A stretch of 64,000 nucleotides of DNA from Jacaranda mimosifolia (GCA_018894105.1 CM032129.1:33187468-33251467); one strand, 5' to 3'. Shown: positions 34,320 through 48,644, numbered from the stretch's first letter. Numbers and translations: made by a program. The notes: a model not told the origin generated them from the letters alone.

Positions 34320-36610
34320 CGACCCAAATGTCAACGTCCATTGACTTAATATGGACCCCTCCCATAAACCAGTAGACAAAAGACCAGAACCTTCAATGCT
34401 GAGAGGACCCAAATAATTAAGGAAGAGGCCAACGAGCTCTTAGAGGCAGGATATATTATAGAAATTCAATATCTATCTTGGCTTTGTAATGTTGTGCTAG
34501 TCCCCAAGAATGAGGAAAAGTGGTGAATGTGTAACGATTTCACTGATACCCTTATCCCTTGCCTCGTATAGATTTATTAGTAGATTCTACTACCGGATGT
34601 GAATTATTGAGCATGATGGATGCCTTCCAAGGCTATTATCAAATATTTATGGCACCTGAAAACAGGTATAAGACCTCTTTTGTCATCCCTAATGGCGTAT
34701 ACTTTTTTTTGGTCATACTCTTTGGGCTCAAAAACACGGGGGCAATATACCAAAGATAGGTCAACTTTATGTTCAAAAAAGAAATTGGGAGGTCGATGGA
34801 GTTTTACGTTGACGACATGATAATGAAAACCGCGAAGGCCGAAGACCTCATCGCCGACCTCGACCATACATTTTCCATTCTAAGGGCCTTTGGCATGAAA
34901 CTCAACCCTAATAAGTACACATTCAGAGCTCGTGGGGGCAAGTTCCTAGGATATATGGTCAGTCAAGAAGGGATTGAGGCAAACCCGCACAAGATCCAAG
35001 CAATATTGGATGTAACCCCTCCTCGCACTATTCGAGATGTTCAACGATTGGTCAGTAGGATCGTAGCCCTCGGCAGATTCATTGTGAAGCTAGCCGACAA
35101 AAGCCTCTATTTCTTCAAAATACTCAGAAATGCCAAGAAATTGGGGTTTCAATGGACTTAGCAATGCAACCAGGCCTTAGTTGAGCTCAAGCAATATTTA
35201 TCTTCGCCGCCCATGCTCACCAAACCCAACCTGGGAGAAATACTGCAACTTTACTTAGTTGTATCTGCTGATTCGATCAGCTCAATTTTGACATCGACCA
35301 GAGATGGAACTCATCGCTCGATGTATTATTGCAGCAAAGCTTTACACGGTCCCGAACATAACTATCTTGAGATCGAGAAGTTCGCTTTTACCCTTGTTAT
35401 TGCAGCATGAAAGCTTCGACCTTACTTTCAATCACACGCGATCGTGGTATTGACGAATCAACCATTGAAGCAGGTGTTGTTGAAGCCCGATACTTCAGGT
35501 CGACTCACCAAATGGGCTATCGAACTCAGAGAGTTTGACATCACATTCCAGCCGTGGACTGCCATAAAAGCACAAGTCCTGGCCAACTTCATCGTTGAAA
35601 GACTCGACCTTGTAAGTCAAAAGGTAGAGGATACCGTAGTATGGACAATGCACATCAATAGTTCGTCAACCACATCAGGCGGCGGCATAGGCGTATCTCT
35701 TTGTTCCCCAGTTGCCGAGGAGTATGATTTTGCAATAAAACTTAACTTTTCGATCACCAACAACTAAGCAGAATATGAGGCTCTCATCACAGGAATGCAC
35801 ACGGCTGTGGATCATGGCGTCGAGCAGCTTGTAGCAATCACTGACTGGTCACGAAATAGATCGCCGGTAATTTCGAAGCCAAAGCGACCAAGATGACCCA
35901 ATATTTAGCCGAAGTCAAATAATTGCAGCGACCATTCAAGAGTTTCAGCCTGAGCCAGGTCCTCAGAGCAGAGAATGAATGAGCAGACGCACTATCAAAG
36001 CTAGCTAACTCGACCAAATGCACCAGCGAAAGAACCATAATGTTCTTAGTGGCCAACAATCCTTATATCCAAGACACTAATCATAATCTCATCGGATCAG
36101 TCGAAGAGACAGCTCTGTCCTGGCAAGAGCCAATCAGGCTTCACCTCAATCAAGGAACTTTGCCCAACGACAATAAGGAAGCCCGCAGGCTTAGAAGGAT
36201 GGCAGCTAAGTTTGCACTCAATGACCATGGACAGCTCTATAGGAGATCAATATCAGGACCCCCACTGAAATGCCTAGCACCGGACGAGACAAGCAAAGTG
36301 CTACAGGAGATTCACACCGACATCTGCGGCAACCATTCCGGTGGTCGATCTTTGGCACAAAAAGTTATCCGTTGTGGTTATTTTTGGCCCACGCTATTGC
36401 AAAACTCAATCAACTTCGCCCAAAAATGCCCATCATGCCAGATTCACTCGAACATACCGCATCAACCAGCTGCATGCGTCGATGGTCAATGTCCAAATAG
36501 CTTGGCCATTCTACCAGTGGCGGATCGACATAGTCGGATCTTTCCCCAAGACATCTAGTCAACACAAATTCATCATCGTGGCAATCGAGTACTTTACTAA
36601 ATGAGTAGAA
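34320..36610 (+). pseudogene. Gypsy RT, double RNase H and partial integrase
   Basis: RT begins near 34400 and includes the polymerase motif FYVDDMIMKT (about 34802). The RNase H typical of Ty3 elements follows (HGPEHNYLEIEKFAFTLV near 35346), then a second, archaeal-type RNase H (GGGIGVSLCSPVAEEY near 35679, followed by NNxAEYEAL). The integrase has its HHCC zinc region (CPSCQIH near 36428) and the first part of the catalytic core (WRIDIVGSFP near 36520). The frame is broken at 34277, 34536, 34757, 35159, 35408, 35765 and further on. The core ends before its last catalytic residue. Confidence 0.85.
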
Positions 36611-36630
36611 GCCGAAGCAGTTTCAAAAAC

Positions 36631-37022
36631 AAAAAAAAGAAAAAAAGGAGGTGTTCAAAAACACATTTTTTCACATCCAAAGAAAAGGGACCCACCACTT
36701 ATTAAACACTACCAAAAAAAGACAAACAAACCTAGCACACCTCAAGCACAATGTACAATCATACACGCCACAAATAAATAACAAAAAGAAAAAACAAACA
36801 CTAATTTCTTTTAATTGGTTGATAAAACCCACCACCTAAATCCACAAAAAACAAAAAGTAGAACATACAAGGGAAGCACAAAGTGCAAACCAACAAAGCA
36901 ACATTTAATCAAGACGGTGCTGTTTCGCAAACCAAAAAAAAAATTGTCAAAAAAAAGCACACGCGCCCACTGCACTGTTCACATGCGCTTCGGTGCTTAT
37001 ATAATCTAATAATATATATAGA
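36631..37022. other. A-rich spacer
   Basis: Unusually A/C-rich sequence between the truncated gypsy element and the hAT remnant, with runs such as AAAAAAAGAAAAAAAGG. No homology with the rest of the window and no gene. Confidence 0.5.
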
Positions 37023-37790
37023 CAGTGACAAATTTACAGCCAATGATGTGGGGTCAGTTGACCCCACTTGCTATTTTTTTTATATATATATTTATATAAA
37101 AATAATGGATATATATTATTTTGACTTCACTTGAAGTCAAAATGACCACCAGCATAGTTGGTCATCAGCTAGAGTTTAAAAGCAATGCGGTGGCAGGTCA
37201 TAGGTTTGATACCTCATTATCACACCACCCATTTGTTTTATCTCTTGTGCAATTAACTGAAAATTAGGGCCAAAACGATGTCATTTTGGCCCTTTAAAAC
37301 TGGGGGAAAAAAAAAAGAAAGAAGTAAAATAAAAATGGGTAAATTTTAATTACATCCTTGGTCCCCACACAAACAGCCACTTCAACTCTTTCTTTCCTCT
37401 CCCTCTCATCGCCAGAAAGCAGCAAAACAAAGCCCCAAATCACTGTCCCCCAATCTCCACCACTAATATTCCAAAAAATTCCCTTTTTTTTTTTTATATA
37501 TTATCCACCACTTGGAATTTAAAAAGAATATTAAAAGCCAAAAAAATGTAAGTTATTTGCTTTTCACTTGTTTATTTCTTGATTTTTGTATTAGAAAAAT
37601 TAGGACTAAGAAGCATTTAGTATATCCTCATGTGTACCAACTTGTGAAATTTTTGTTGCTTTTGCCAGTCGCCACTGCAAGTGCAGAGAGAGCTTTCTTG
37701 GCGATGAAATTTATTAAGACTGATTTACGGAACCGAATGGATGATGACTTTGCCAAAGGAAATGCGGCGACATTATAATTCCTTATCTAG
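37023..37790 (+). mobile_element. hAT transposon remnant with dimerisation-domain exon
   Basis: Starts CAGTGACAAATTTACAGC with GTGGGGTCAGTTGACCCCAC shortly after, resembling the left ends of plant hAT elements. 37512-37778 encodes the C-terminal hAT dimerisation segment, with LLLPVATASAERAFLAMKF and TDLRNRMDDDF, which are near-consensus for this domain. The BED finger and catalytic core are missing, so the middle of the element is deleted. The right end is not visible; WAKL sequence follows directly. A stretch at 37190-37215 (GGTCATAGGTTTGATACC) has a tRNA B-box look and could be a SINE trace, but I do not rely on it. Confidence 0.75.
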
Positions 37791-37791
37791 A

Positions 37792-38034
37792 AGAGCAATA
37801 TTGTTTGTTTGAAAAGGAGGAAGTTTTGCAGTTGCCAAACTTGCCAAGCGATGTCTAAAAATAAATGCCCGTAAGAGACCAAGTATGAAAGAAGTGGCAG
37901 CAGGACTGGAACAACTGAGAAAGACAAAAGAGCTTCCTGCAGGACATGAAGACAGTGTTCATGGTAAGTGCCGTTCAGCAAGTGAAAATTGCTGTAGTTT
38001 TGCCATTGATTTGGAGCTAGGCAGGAGATGATCT
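37792..38034 (+). pseudogene. WAKL pseudogene 3, C-terminal scrap
   Basis: Corresponds to the end of the WAKL kinase C-lobe: a damaged start (LFVxKGGSF), then [30 protein letters not shown] and the acidic family tail, ending at a TGA at 38032-38034. It lies about 12 kb from the last intact WAKL copy and directly behind the hAT dimerisation exon. It shows that the WAKL array once extended this far, or that a fragment was carried here. Confidence 0.9.
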
Positions 38035-39089
38035 AACATTGTCCTAAATGAACCAGCGCCACTTCTTCATGTGGAAAGATTAACGTTAAAAACCAACCTA
38101 TTTAGGACTTGGTTGCCGCCTATGCGATCACTATGGTTGATGTATGTATATCTAGATTCTAGCATGACAAGAAAAGAGAGAAATATATTTTTCATTATGC
38201 TTAATTTTACAATAAACATAGATATAATCCACATATTTATACTAATAAAAATTAATTTGCTGTAAAATATTACGATCATCATTGTAAAGAATTTCAATAA
38301 TAGAATATAACAAAAAATATTATTTCGCTTTTTAGCTTACGATTATCAGTATAGGTGTTTTATTAATTATTATGTTTTATTTGTACACACGTATATATAT
38401 TAGGAGTCTTTTAGAATGCGAACTCCCAACTCCCAATATTATGTGGGAGACGACAATTTAAATATAGTTTTTTTTATAATTTAAATATAATTTTTTTCAA
38501 TATTAAACTTGTTAAAATTATTATTATGATAAAACAAAATTTTTTATTTAACATATGTAATTAGTAATAATTTTTACATTATCATGAACTGTTTTATTTT
38601 TGTTGTGTCGATGGTGTTCGTGCCTCCCATCCCATGGGATTGGGGGTAAGACATCTCCTTTTGGCTTTTAGTGAAAATGAAAGGGCCCAAAGTAGAATAA
38701 TGATAAATAAGAAAAAGAGGCCACCTTCCCCAACGGATACTTATATAACGGCTAGTTCTTTACTTCTCCTCGCCAATGATGATTCTCCTTTCTCCTCTCT
38801 CTCGAAGGAACTTTCTAGCGGGAAATGATTGCACCAAGGAACCATTTTCTTGATCACAGTATAAGCTTCTGATTTTGCATATTATCATTCCCACATGTTT
38901 GCGTCTTCCTTCAAACTCCTTCTCAGTACAAAAAGATTATTCTTTCTTCCTTTTTCTTCAATCTTTCTTGAGAAAACTCTTTTCCTGATTCATCCAAGGG
39001 AGTTTTAGAGCCAGTGACAGGATTTTCTTGGAAAAGAAAAGGGACTATTTTATATCATTTAAAGGAATTATCATAATATTGTCAAGGAA
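38035..39089. other. Spacer and promoter/leader of the TPR gene
   Basis: AT-rich to about 38600, then more balanced sequence. A GGGCCC motif (about 38682), a TATA-like TTATATA and two AACGG cores (see next entry) lie in the last 400 bases. The region 38950-39089 is pyrimidine-rich and is probably the 5' UTR. Confidence 0.55.
38730..38751 (+). promoter_or_regulatory. Two AACGG (MSA-like) cores flanking a TATA-like box
   Basis: CCAACGGAT (AACGG at 38732-38736) and TAACGGC (AACGG at 38747-38751) sit on either side of TTATATA (38741-38747), about 340 bases upstream of the TPR gene ATG. AACGG is the core of mitosis-specific activator elements read by three-repeat MYB factors in plants. Two copies within 20 bases next to a TATA box is suggestive for a gene of a meiosis-related family. 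Confidence 0.4.
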
Positions 39090-41848
39090 ATGTCGAGTAG
39101 CAGTGGTGTTGATCAATGCTGCAGTTACTACAGTTCTCAACCGAGTGGGTTCTTGACGCCGCCACCGACGTGGAAGACAAGCCCTTGTTCTCCTATGATG
39201 CTGGGATCGGAGAAGAAGCCCAGAAGGTCACCTCAGGCAGAAGCTGATCTCTTCCACGTAATTCACAAAGTTCCCGCCGGCGACTCTCCCTATGTCAGAG
39301 CCAAACATGTTCAGGTGATTGTTGATCAACTGAATTTTTCCTGTTTCTTTAATTATGAATTCTTGTTTGTTTTTGAAGTTTCCAGTTCAACTTCAGTGGA
39401 TTTGTTGGTTTACATTTTCTGGGATTTCAAAAATTTTAAATCGTGGGGTTTTCTTGCTTGTTTCGTCTTTTGATTCATTGTTCAAACTTTGAACCTATGC
39501 TTCATCTCAGAAATGCAGAATTATCTTGTTAATAGATAATATACTTGATAAATGTATTTGTCTATTAATCTACTTAGATTGCTTCCTGCATCAATCACAG
39601 CTGATAGAGAAGGATCCAAGCAGGGCTATTGCCCTGTTTTGGACTGCAATAAATTCTGGTGATCGAGTTGATAGTGCCCTAAAAGACATGGCTGTCGGCA
39701 TGAAGCAATTGGATCGGTTAGATGAGGCGATTGAGGCCATTAAGTCGTTTCGTCATCTCTGTCCCTCTGAATCTCAGGAATCCCTTGACAATATACTGGT
39801 GGAACTCTATAAGGTCGAGTAGAACTCTTCTCGGTGTTTATGTCTTAATCAGGTCTTGGGTAAAAAGTTACATGACTCAGCATGAAGCTAACATTCTATA
39901 GAATGTCAATGCAGAAATCTGGCAGGATTGAGGAAGAAATTGAAATGCTTCAACTGAAACTGAAGCAAATAGAGCAAGGAATAGCTTTTGGTGGGAAGCG
40001 GACAAAGCTGGCTAGATCTCAAGGAAAGAAGATTCAAGTGACCGTGGAAAAAGAGTATTTCAGGTCCATGTCTTGCAAATATGTATCTTCAAATTATAAA
40101 TGAACTTACAGAATTTCTTTACATCTGATTTTTTTTTTCCTTTCTTCATCATTTAACTGAAGATTATTAGGGAATTTGGCTTGGGCTTATATGCAGAAAA
40201 AAGATTTCAAGTCTGCAGAAGAGCATTATAGGTCAGTTTCACTTGTTACTTATCAAAGAACTTATTTGTTTTTACTAGAAGAAGATCGTGCATGAATATG
40301 CTATGATGCAGGAAAGCACTCTCTCTTGAGTCAGATAAGAACAAGCAGTGCAATTTAGCAATGTGCTTGATACACTTGAACAAATTGTCAGAAGCCAAGT
40401 TTCTGCTCCAAACCATTAGAGTTTCATCTGATAATGGCCGTATGGCTGAATCACATGGGAAATCCTTTGAACGTGCCTCTCAAATGCTTACAGAGTTGGA
40501 GACACAATGTGTTCTTAAGCCTGCAAACCGGGTGGAGCATAATAATAAGTCTGGGATGGCTGGAAGATCAGCAGACGGCCATTTTAAAGGAGTGGTGCCA
40601 TTTGGTGCTTGTGACAATGGTTTGCAGTCATTTCAACTGTCTTCTTCTGTCAACAAGACGAAAAAGGGACCATTTACTGAATTTCAATATGAGAAAAGGG
40701 CTGATTTTGACAGGAGAAGAAACAACTATCTGTTCAATAATTGCCAGGCAGAAGTTGGCCCTGAACACAATAGGGCATACGAATCCCCGTTTTGCAATGG
40801 AAGAATTCCAAAAGTTTTATTCACACAGCCACCGAGAAGTTCATGGTCTTTAAACCCTGGAGATAAGAAAGATGGTTGTTTAGCAGAGAAGGCACGTGGA
40901 GGTTTCTGTCGAAAATTATCCTTTGAACAATCTACTCATAGTGAAAATGTGCAGTCAGTAGTAAATCAAAAGCTTGGTTACTATTCTACAGCTTCTGCAA
41001 CAGTGATGCCAAAAGTTTCTGAAAAGCATTTGCCACATTCTGGTGGGGATTGGAGAAAGAGTACATCAGACAACCTTGACAGAGTAAACAATGAAACTAA
41101 ACAGCCACTAAAAGATAATGTAGAAAGGACAGCGCATTCTTTGGCATATGATGACCAGAAGATGACTGCTAAAGAAGAATACGGTTCTGATGATTGTAGA
41201 AAAGCTAAAGTAATTATCTCTGACAGGGATTGTTGTCAAAGTTGCGCTTTTGCTAGTGAAGGCAGCATGGGGCCTTTAGATGCTGTCAATGTGGAAAATC
41301 TGAAATCTATTAAAGAACTCCAGACAGGTTACAAAATTTCAACATGTAAATGTACTAAAAGTTGGGCTGAGATGGTTGAAGAAGATGATCAACAGTTGGA
41401 TAGTAGGAGAAGTGATTTTCCACAGAACTATTCAGGCAATCCTTTGCAGGCCACTTACCAAACTCCAGGCAGGGATTCTGCCGGTTCAATGGATACAGAA
41501 TGGTTTAATGATGAGAATGTGGACTGTAACATGATTTCTAAGAATGCTGCATCCCTAGTGCAAAAGATTGAATCCATTGACCTTGGATCTGGTGGATATT
41601 TTACTCAACCAGAGAAAATCACCATATCAATGAGCCAACCAGTGAGGCGTTCTTTGTGTTTTGATCAGGACCAGAAGCCAGGCACAGGAAAAATTCATTG
41701 TGCCTCGCCATTGCCAATGAAGGCCTTGGACTTTGACGGCCCAGGTTTAGTGCTATCAGAGGATTTCACTTGTACAAAATCAACAAAGCCGAGGCATAGG
41801 CTGCAAGTTTTCCAGGATATAACATGTGTTGGAAGCCCAAGACCTTGA
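39090..41848 (+). CDS. MS5/TDM1-like TPR protein (POLLENLESS3 family)
   Basis: TPR-containing protein of the family that includes Arabidopsis POLLENLESS3/MS5/TDM1 (exit from meiosis, tapetum and pollen) and SDI1/SDI2 (sulfur-deficiency response). Proposed exons 39090-39314, 39601-39813, 39915-40063, 40163-40231 and 40312-41848 give 730 residues. The N-terminus has the conserved TPPPTWK (Thr23), a proline-directed site. TPR helices run from about 70 to 235 (ALFWTAINSGDRVDSALKDM, then LLGNLAWAYMQKKDFKSAEE and CNLAMCLIHLNKLSEAKFLL). The long C-terminal half is Ser/Lys-rich and largely disordered, with conserved patches WAEMVEEDD and LQVFQDIT near the end. Length and C-terminal motifs fit MS5-type rather than short SDI1-type members. 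Which subgroup it belongs to needs a tree. Confidence 0.9.
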
Positions 41849-42108
41849 CATCGTGCAGATTACTCGTTCAGCAGGTCTAATTCTGATTCTTCTACAGTTT
41901 TTTTTTTATGTGTGGAATTCCTAAAATCATAGTGGAATTCAGCTGTAAATCTTTTATACTATTGTATAGGAGTTGCCTCTAATTTCATGCTACTATAGGA
42001 AACCATTCAGGATTTCTCAGTTTCATATTTCAAGCAACAGAGCATATATTCTCAAGAAGACTAATTTGATTTCGGTACAACTAAAAGGGTTGTCCAAAAT
42101 TCTTTTAT
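41849..42108. other. Convergent spacer between TPR gene and beta-glucosidase
   Basis: About 260 bases holding the 3' ends of two convergent genes. No coding content of its own. Confidence 0.6.
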
Positions 42109-44782
<2,674 letters not shown>

Positions 44783-45673
44783 CACTGATCCCTTCTAAGT
44801 TTTTCTTGACTCCAACTTGGCTTTATAGTTCATACAAAGGCATTCTTTAAGCAGAAGCTGCTTAAAGAATTACAATTGTTTTTGGCTATGATTTGTCATA
44901 ACTAAGTAGTGATACTGCTTTGAATCAGATGCCAAAGCAGTGGTTTTCCTTCTTTGTTTCCTTATATTAATTGATGGGTGTTTGAAAGTAGAGGTAAATT
45001 ATTGGTTTTGTTGCTCTCAAACAGTAGACTTTCTTAGAAAATATACAACTTTTGAACCTGTACACCTTTTTCAGCAGTGGTAACCACTGACCAGACTGCG
45101 GATCACTGGACGGATCTTTAATATAAAGACGTATTAGAATTACATCTGGAAACAAACACACAGACACACACACACATTGCTTTCAACTTTTAATTGAATC
45201 AAGAAAAAACGCGTTCCCTCATTATTCACTGAAACCACTTAAATAAGTTTTAACATTCAAACCCATTGGTGTAAACTTTTACTGTGGATCTTTCGGAGAC
45301 AAAGAAATGGGTGTTTTTATTAGTAATAGCTTATAGGCTTTGACCCTTGACCACTTAGCCATATACAACAGCTCCAACAACCTTTGTGGCATTGTCTCTG
45401 GGAAACAGGACAAGACAACAATATTCCAAAAAACAAGATTGTAGCATTCAGTATCAATTCTTGGTTCAAACCCAAGAATGTTTGACTTGATTATCTTTCT
45501 TTGACCTCATTTTGCTGTTGAATCTCAGTTGACTAATCATTTCCTTCTTATCCACCAACACAATAGTAATCACTCTAAATCTCTCTACATATGGCAACAA
45601 TAACCATCTCAAATCAAATCATAGGTAAGGAAGATCAAGACTAGTCCAGAGGGAGAGGAAAGGCAGTGTTAGC
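44783..45673. other. Intergenic between beta-glucosidase and the small gene
   Basis: Noncoding region that must hold the promoters of two divergent genes. A CA run (45157-45176) is present. No gene seen. Confidence 0.5.
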
Positions 45674-46087
45674 ATGAAGCACACAGAAAACAACCAGAGA
45701 TTGAGGCATTTCATCAGCGCAGCCAAAAGAATTTTGTGCAGGGCCAGAGATTTCTATGTGGACAGCCTGCTCAGCTTTGACGGCAAAGTTGCAACTGCCA
45801 ACGTTATTGCCTGCCCGGCAACCCATATAACCAATCTAGCAAATAACTTTGGCAGACACAACTCCACGAAACTGTATGAAAATGAAGATCTCGAAGAGCT
45901 TCACCAATCAATCTCCAGGAAATATGACTGGAGCAGCATGGAATTTGCAAGGACCAGGGTAGATATAAGGGGATGGCAAATAGGTGCCATGGACAGAAGC
46001 TACAGTGTCACACTAGGAAGATTGGAAAGATCGACGAAGAAGAGCCTCGCGACTTTCAGGAGGATGCCGCTGAGATCTTGTTCCTAA
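45674..46087 (+). CDS. Small uncharacterised plant protein, 137 aa
   Basis: Single-exon frame from MKHTENNQRLRHF to a stop after RSCS. It begins with a basic amphipathic segment containing AKRILCRARDFYVDS, followed by a neutral stretch (VIACPATHITNLANNF), an acidic patch (YENEDLEEL) and a basic C-terminus. The RARDFYV motif recalls a group of small plant proteins of unknown function that I know only from memory. No signal peptide, membrane helix or known domain. Codon use and the long open frame, with ATG and balanced composition in a genic region, favour a real gene. Function unknown. Confidence 0.65.
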   Translation: MKHTENNQRLRHFISAAKRILCRARDFYVDSLLSFDGKVATANVIACPATHITNLANNFGRHNSTKLYENEDLEELHQSISRKYDWSSMEFARTRVDIRGWQIGAMDRSYSVTLGRLERSTKKSLATFRRMPLRSCS

Positions 46088-46559
46088 GAAGTAGAAGCCA
46101 TGCTGTTGCAAGGAAGAAGGTTTTCTACTAGTCGTATCTATTCTTGGGCATATTAGATTTGATTCATAACATATGCAGTTTGATCACTTTGCTTAATATA
46201 ATTCACTAGCTATGTGATTAGCCCGTGAAGAGTAAGATGCAATTTTTTCTGAGTCAGCTCCACATTATATATATTGGAAGCCATATTTCTTTATTTAAGC
46301 ATATTGCCATGTGATTTTCATTAAGAGAAACATTTGGTAGTAACATTAAAACTTTCAAGGGCATAAGCAGCCAGAAGACTATGCTCAAAAGAGAAGTAGT
46401 ACTAATGCTGGAGAGATGCCTTCATATTGTTTGATCATTCAAGCTACTTCTATAGATAAACTACTTCTCAATATGACCTGGTACGAAGTTTTTTCACAAA
46501 CTAAGACTATAATGCTCCCTAAATGTTTCATCTCACAACCCTGTAGACGCAACACAGAA
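46088..46559. other. Spacer before the PP2C 3' end
   Basis: AT-rich, no gene; convergent 3' ends of the small gene and the PP2C gene. A frame at 46416-46613 is only the complement of PP2C coding sequence and spacer. Confidence 0.55.
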
Positions 46560-48644
46560 TCATTGGTGGAACATCACAACAACACAAGAAATGTCGTCTT
46601 TGCTCTCCCTTAAAAATGCCTCCTTGATCAACTCTTCGGCAGCCTCCTGTCCATCTTTTAATCCTTGGATGCAATCAACTGCTTCTTGATTCGACATTAC
46701 CTACAGACCAACATCATTTGTCATGTCTTAGAAATAGAAAATCATAACATATAAGGATCAATTGTCACACATAATAAAAGGCAGAGAAACTCCATTTTTG
46801 ACACATCCGAATTGACTTGCAGAACTGGACACAGAAGATATGATGAAGTTTATAACAGTAAACAACTGGAAAGCACAACTGCTCTCACAGTCATATTCGG
46901 GAACAATCAGTTCACCTTCCACAAGCCATCACTTGCTAAGATGATAAATTCCGTGTCTTCATGTATCTTCTTGATCACAATATCTGGTTCTGCCGTAATG
47001 TGCTCCTTTAGCCTCTCATCTCCAAAAGCCCTCGTCATTGCCAGCTGGCCATCAACACGTGGAACATTCCCTGCCCCACATGCAGCATAAGTGAATATTA
47101 AACAACTTATCCATCCCTACATCTTATGCTTATTGCACTAACCAATTCCCATAGACTTGGCCTAGCATATAAGACTAGAAGAAGAGAAAAAAAAAATCTA
47201 GGAAATCACAATGGCTCCACATAATACCTGGTTTCTTGGACACGAAACCTCCTTTGCTCTCGAAAAGATTCTTTTCCTTCATAGGCTCATGATCCACAGT
47301 AATTTGTTCTGCAGTGCCATTCTTACATAGTACTGCTCGTGAGTCCCCAACGTTGGCCACAACTAGCTTCTCTCTATTGATCAGTATTGCAGTTACGGCT
47401 GTTGAACCTCCCCTTGAGCCAACCACATTTTCCAATATATCATTATCTGTAGCTTGATATGCCCTCTTAACTGCAGTTTTGGGGCTTGTCCAGAAATCAG
47501 GCTATCCATCAAAATTCACCACAATTAGTCAGCTGAAAATCTTAATCAATCTTAAACCACAAATATGAATATTATACATATATACTGATACCTAATTCAG
47601 TATAGCTGAAAATCTTGATCAATCTTAAAACACAAATATGAATATTATACATATATATAGATACCTCATTCAGTATATTTTCAAACAGGTGGTTTTGCAA
47701 GTATTCAGCAACGTCGCATCCAGAATGCCCATCCAAAATTGCATATAGCCCCAGTTCATTACCATCTATTGTCTTACATTTTGCAACTACATAATCCTCC
47801 ATCCCATGATTCATTTTTCCTTCAACTAAATGATAACCATGAGAGACGTACCTTCTAGCTTGCTACATCTTACCACCTTCATCTTCATTTCTCTCATAGT
47901 CTTTTCCATTATGTACATCGTCCTCTGAATCATAGTTGTCATTTTCAGCATCGTCCCCTTTATCTACCCCTTCTTTCTAAAACCAACCAGAGAGAATGCA
48001 TCATCACTTGAAATTCTTACAAAATACAAAATCAAAGTGCAAGAAATTCAGAACCTCAACACAAATTGGATACTTTCAGATGGAGGGGGACATTCTAACA
48101 AATGCTATTTTTAATTCTCTTAAGAGCCAAAAGGATTCACACCTTCAAGAGTGCTGAGAGAATGTCATCTGGAGTTTCACTCCTCTGCATGCAAAGAACT
48201 AGAATGGTTAGGCTTGGAGTTGATATATTGAAGAAATAAATAAGAAAAATACCTTTACTTTGATGATTTCTGCATCACTATTTGAAGCTGATCTTCCCCT
48301 CTACAAGTGAAATAGCACCTTTACGGGTAAGGAATGTGATTTTAATTGGCAGATAATGGGTGCAGGACGGAAAAATTTAATGACATGGAACATCATAAGT
48401 AGCACAAAAAGTACATATGGCCAAAGACATGTTTTTCAGGTTCTTGTTTTCCTGTTTATGCTATATTTTGGGGACCATATTAATCGCATGTTGTTGAGTT
48501 CAACAAATCATGTGAACAAGAAAACAAATCAATGGAACAGAGGAAGAAAGCACCCAGAACTTGGGACAGGAAGTGTGGTCTAAGAAAATAGAAGTTAACA
48601 TTGAATAGCCATACCTTAATCGTCACAAATTGGGAGCCCTCCAT
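46560..48644 (-). CDS. PP2C protein phosphatase gene with an in-frame TAG (possible pseudogene)
   Basis: Mn/Mg-dependent Ser/Thr phosphatase, closest in layout to small plant PP2Cs of the F group (280-330 residues). Exons by eye: 48644-48615, 48300-48253, 48184-48143, 47976-47665, 47501-47228, 47070-46916 and 46700-46560, 334 codons. Catalytic motifs present: GMEDY, ILDGHSG, GGSTAVTAIL, VGDSRAV, HEP, GGFVSKKPG, ASDGLW and SKDDISCVVV. In exon 4 codon 78 is TAG (47863-47865). Every other junction keeps one frame, and codons after the stop continue as VSHGYHLVEGK, the normal PP2C start. The 11 bases GTAAGATGTAG look like a donor joined to an acceptor but are too short to be an intron. Translation from Met at 47814 would give about 239 residues without the first strand. 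Either a recent pseudogene, a reinitiated product or a sequence error. Confidence 0.78.

Larger units (their letters stand above)
31231..36630 (+). mobile_element. Ty3/gypsy Tat-lineage retrotransposon, 3' truncated
   Basis: 5' LTR 31231-31783, then a primer-binding site TTTGGCGCCGTTTGTGGG (31784-31801). Coding order: gag, aspartic protease, reverse transcriptase, RNase H, a second RNase H-like domain, integrase. The double RNase H between RT and integrase is the mark of the Tat group. The element stops in the integrase core at about 36630, where sequence switches to A-rich DNA. No 3' LTR is present and no target duplication can be checked. Many stops and frameshifts show that it is old and inactive. 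It inserted into the AT-rich tandem array. Confidence 0.9.

Noticed and set aside
37190..37240. Possible tRNA-derived SINE (B-box-like GGTTTGATACC)
   Set aside because: No convincing A box at the right spacing, no SINE tail and no target duplication; it may belong to the hAT element.
47863..47873. 11-base intron GTAAGATGTAG in the PP2C gene
   Set aside because: Plant introns are normally at least about 60 bases and removing 11 bases would break the frame, which is kept when the TAG is simply read as a codon.
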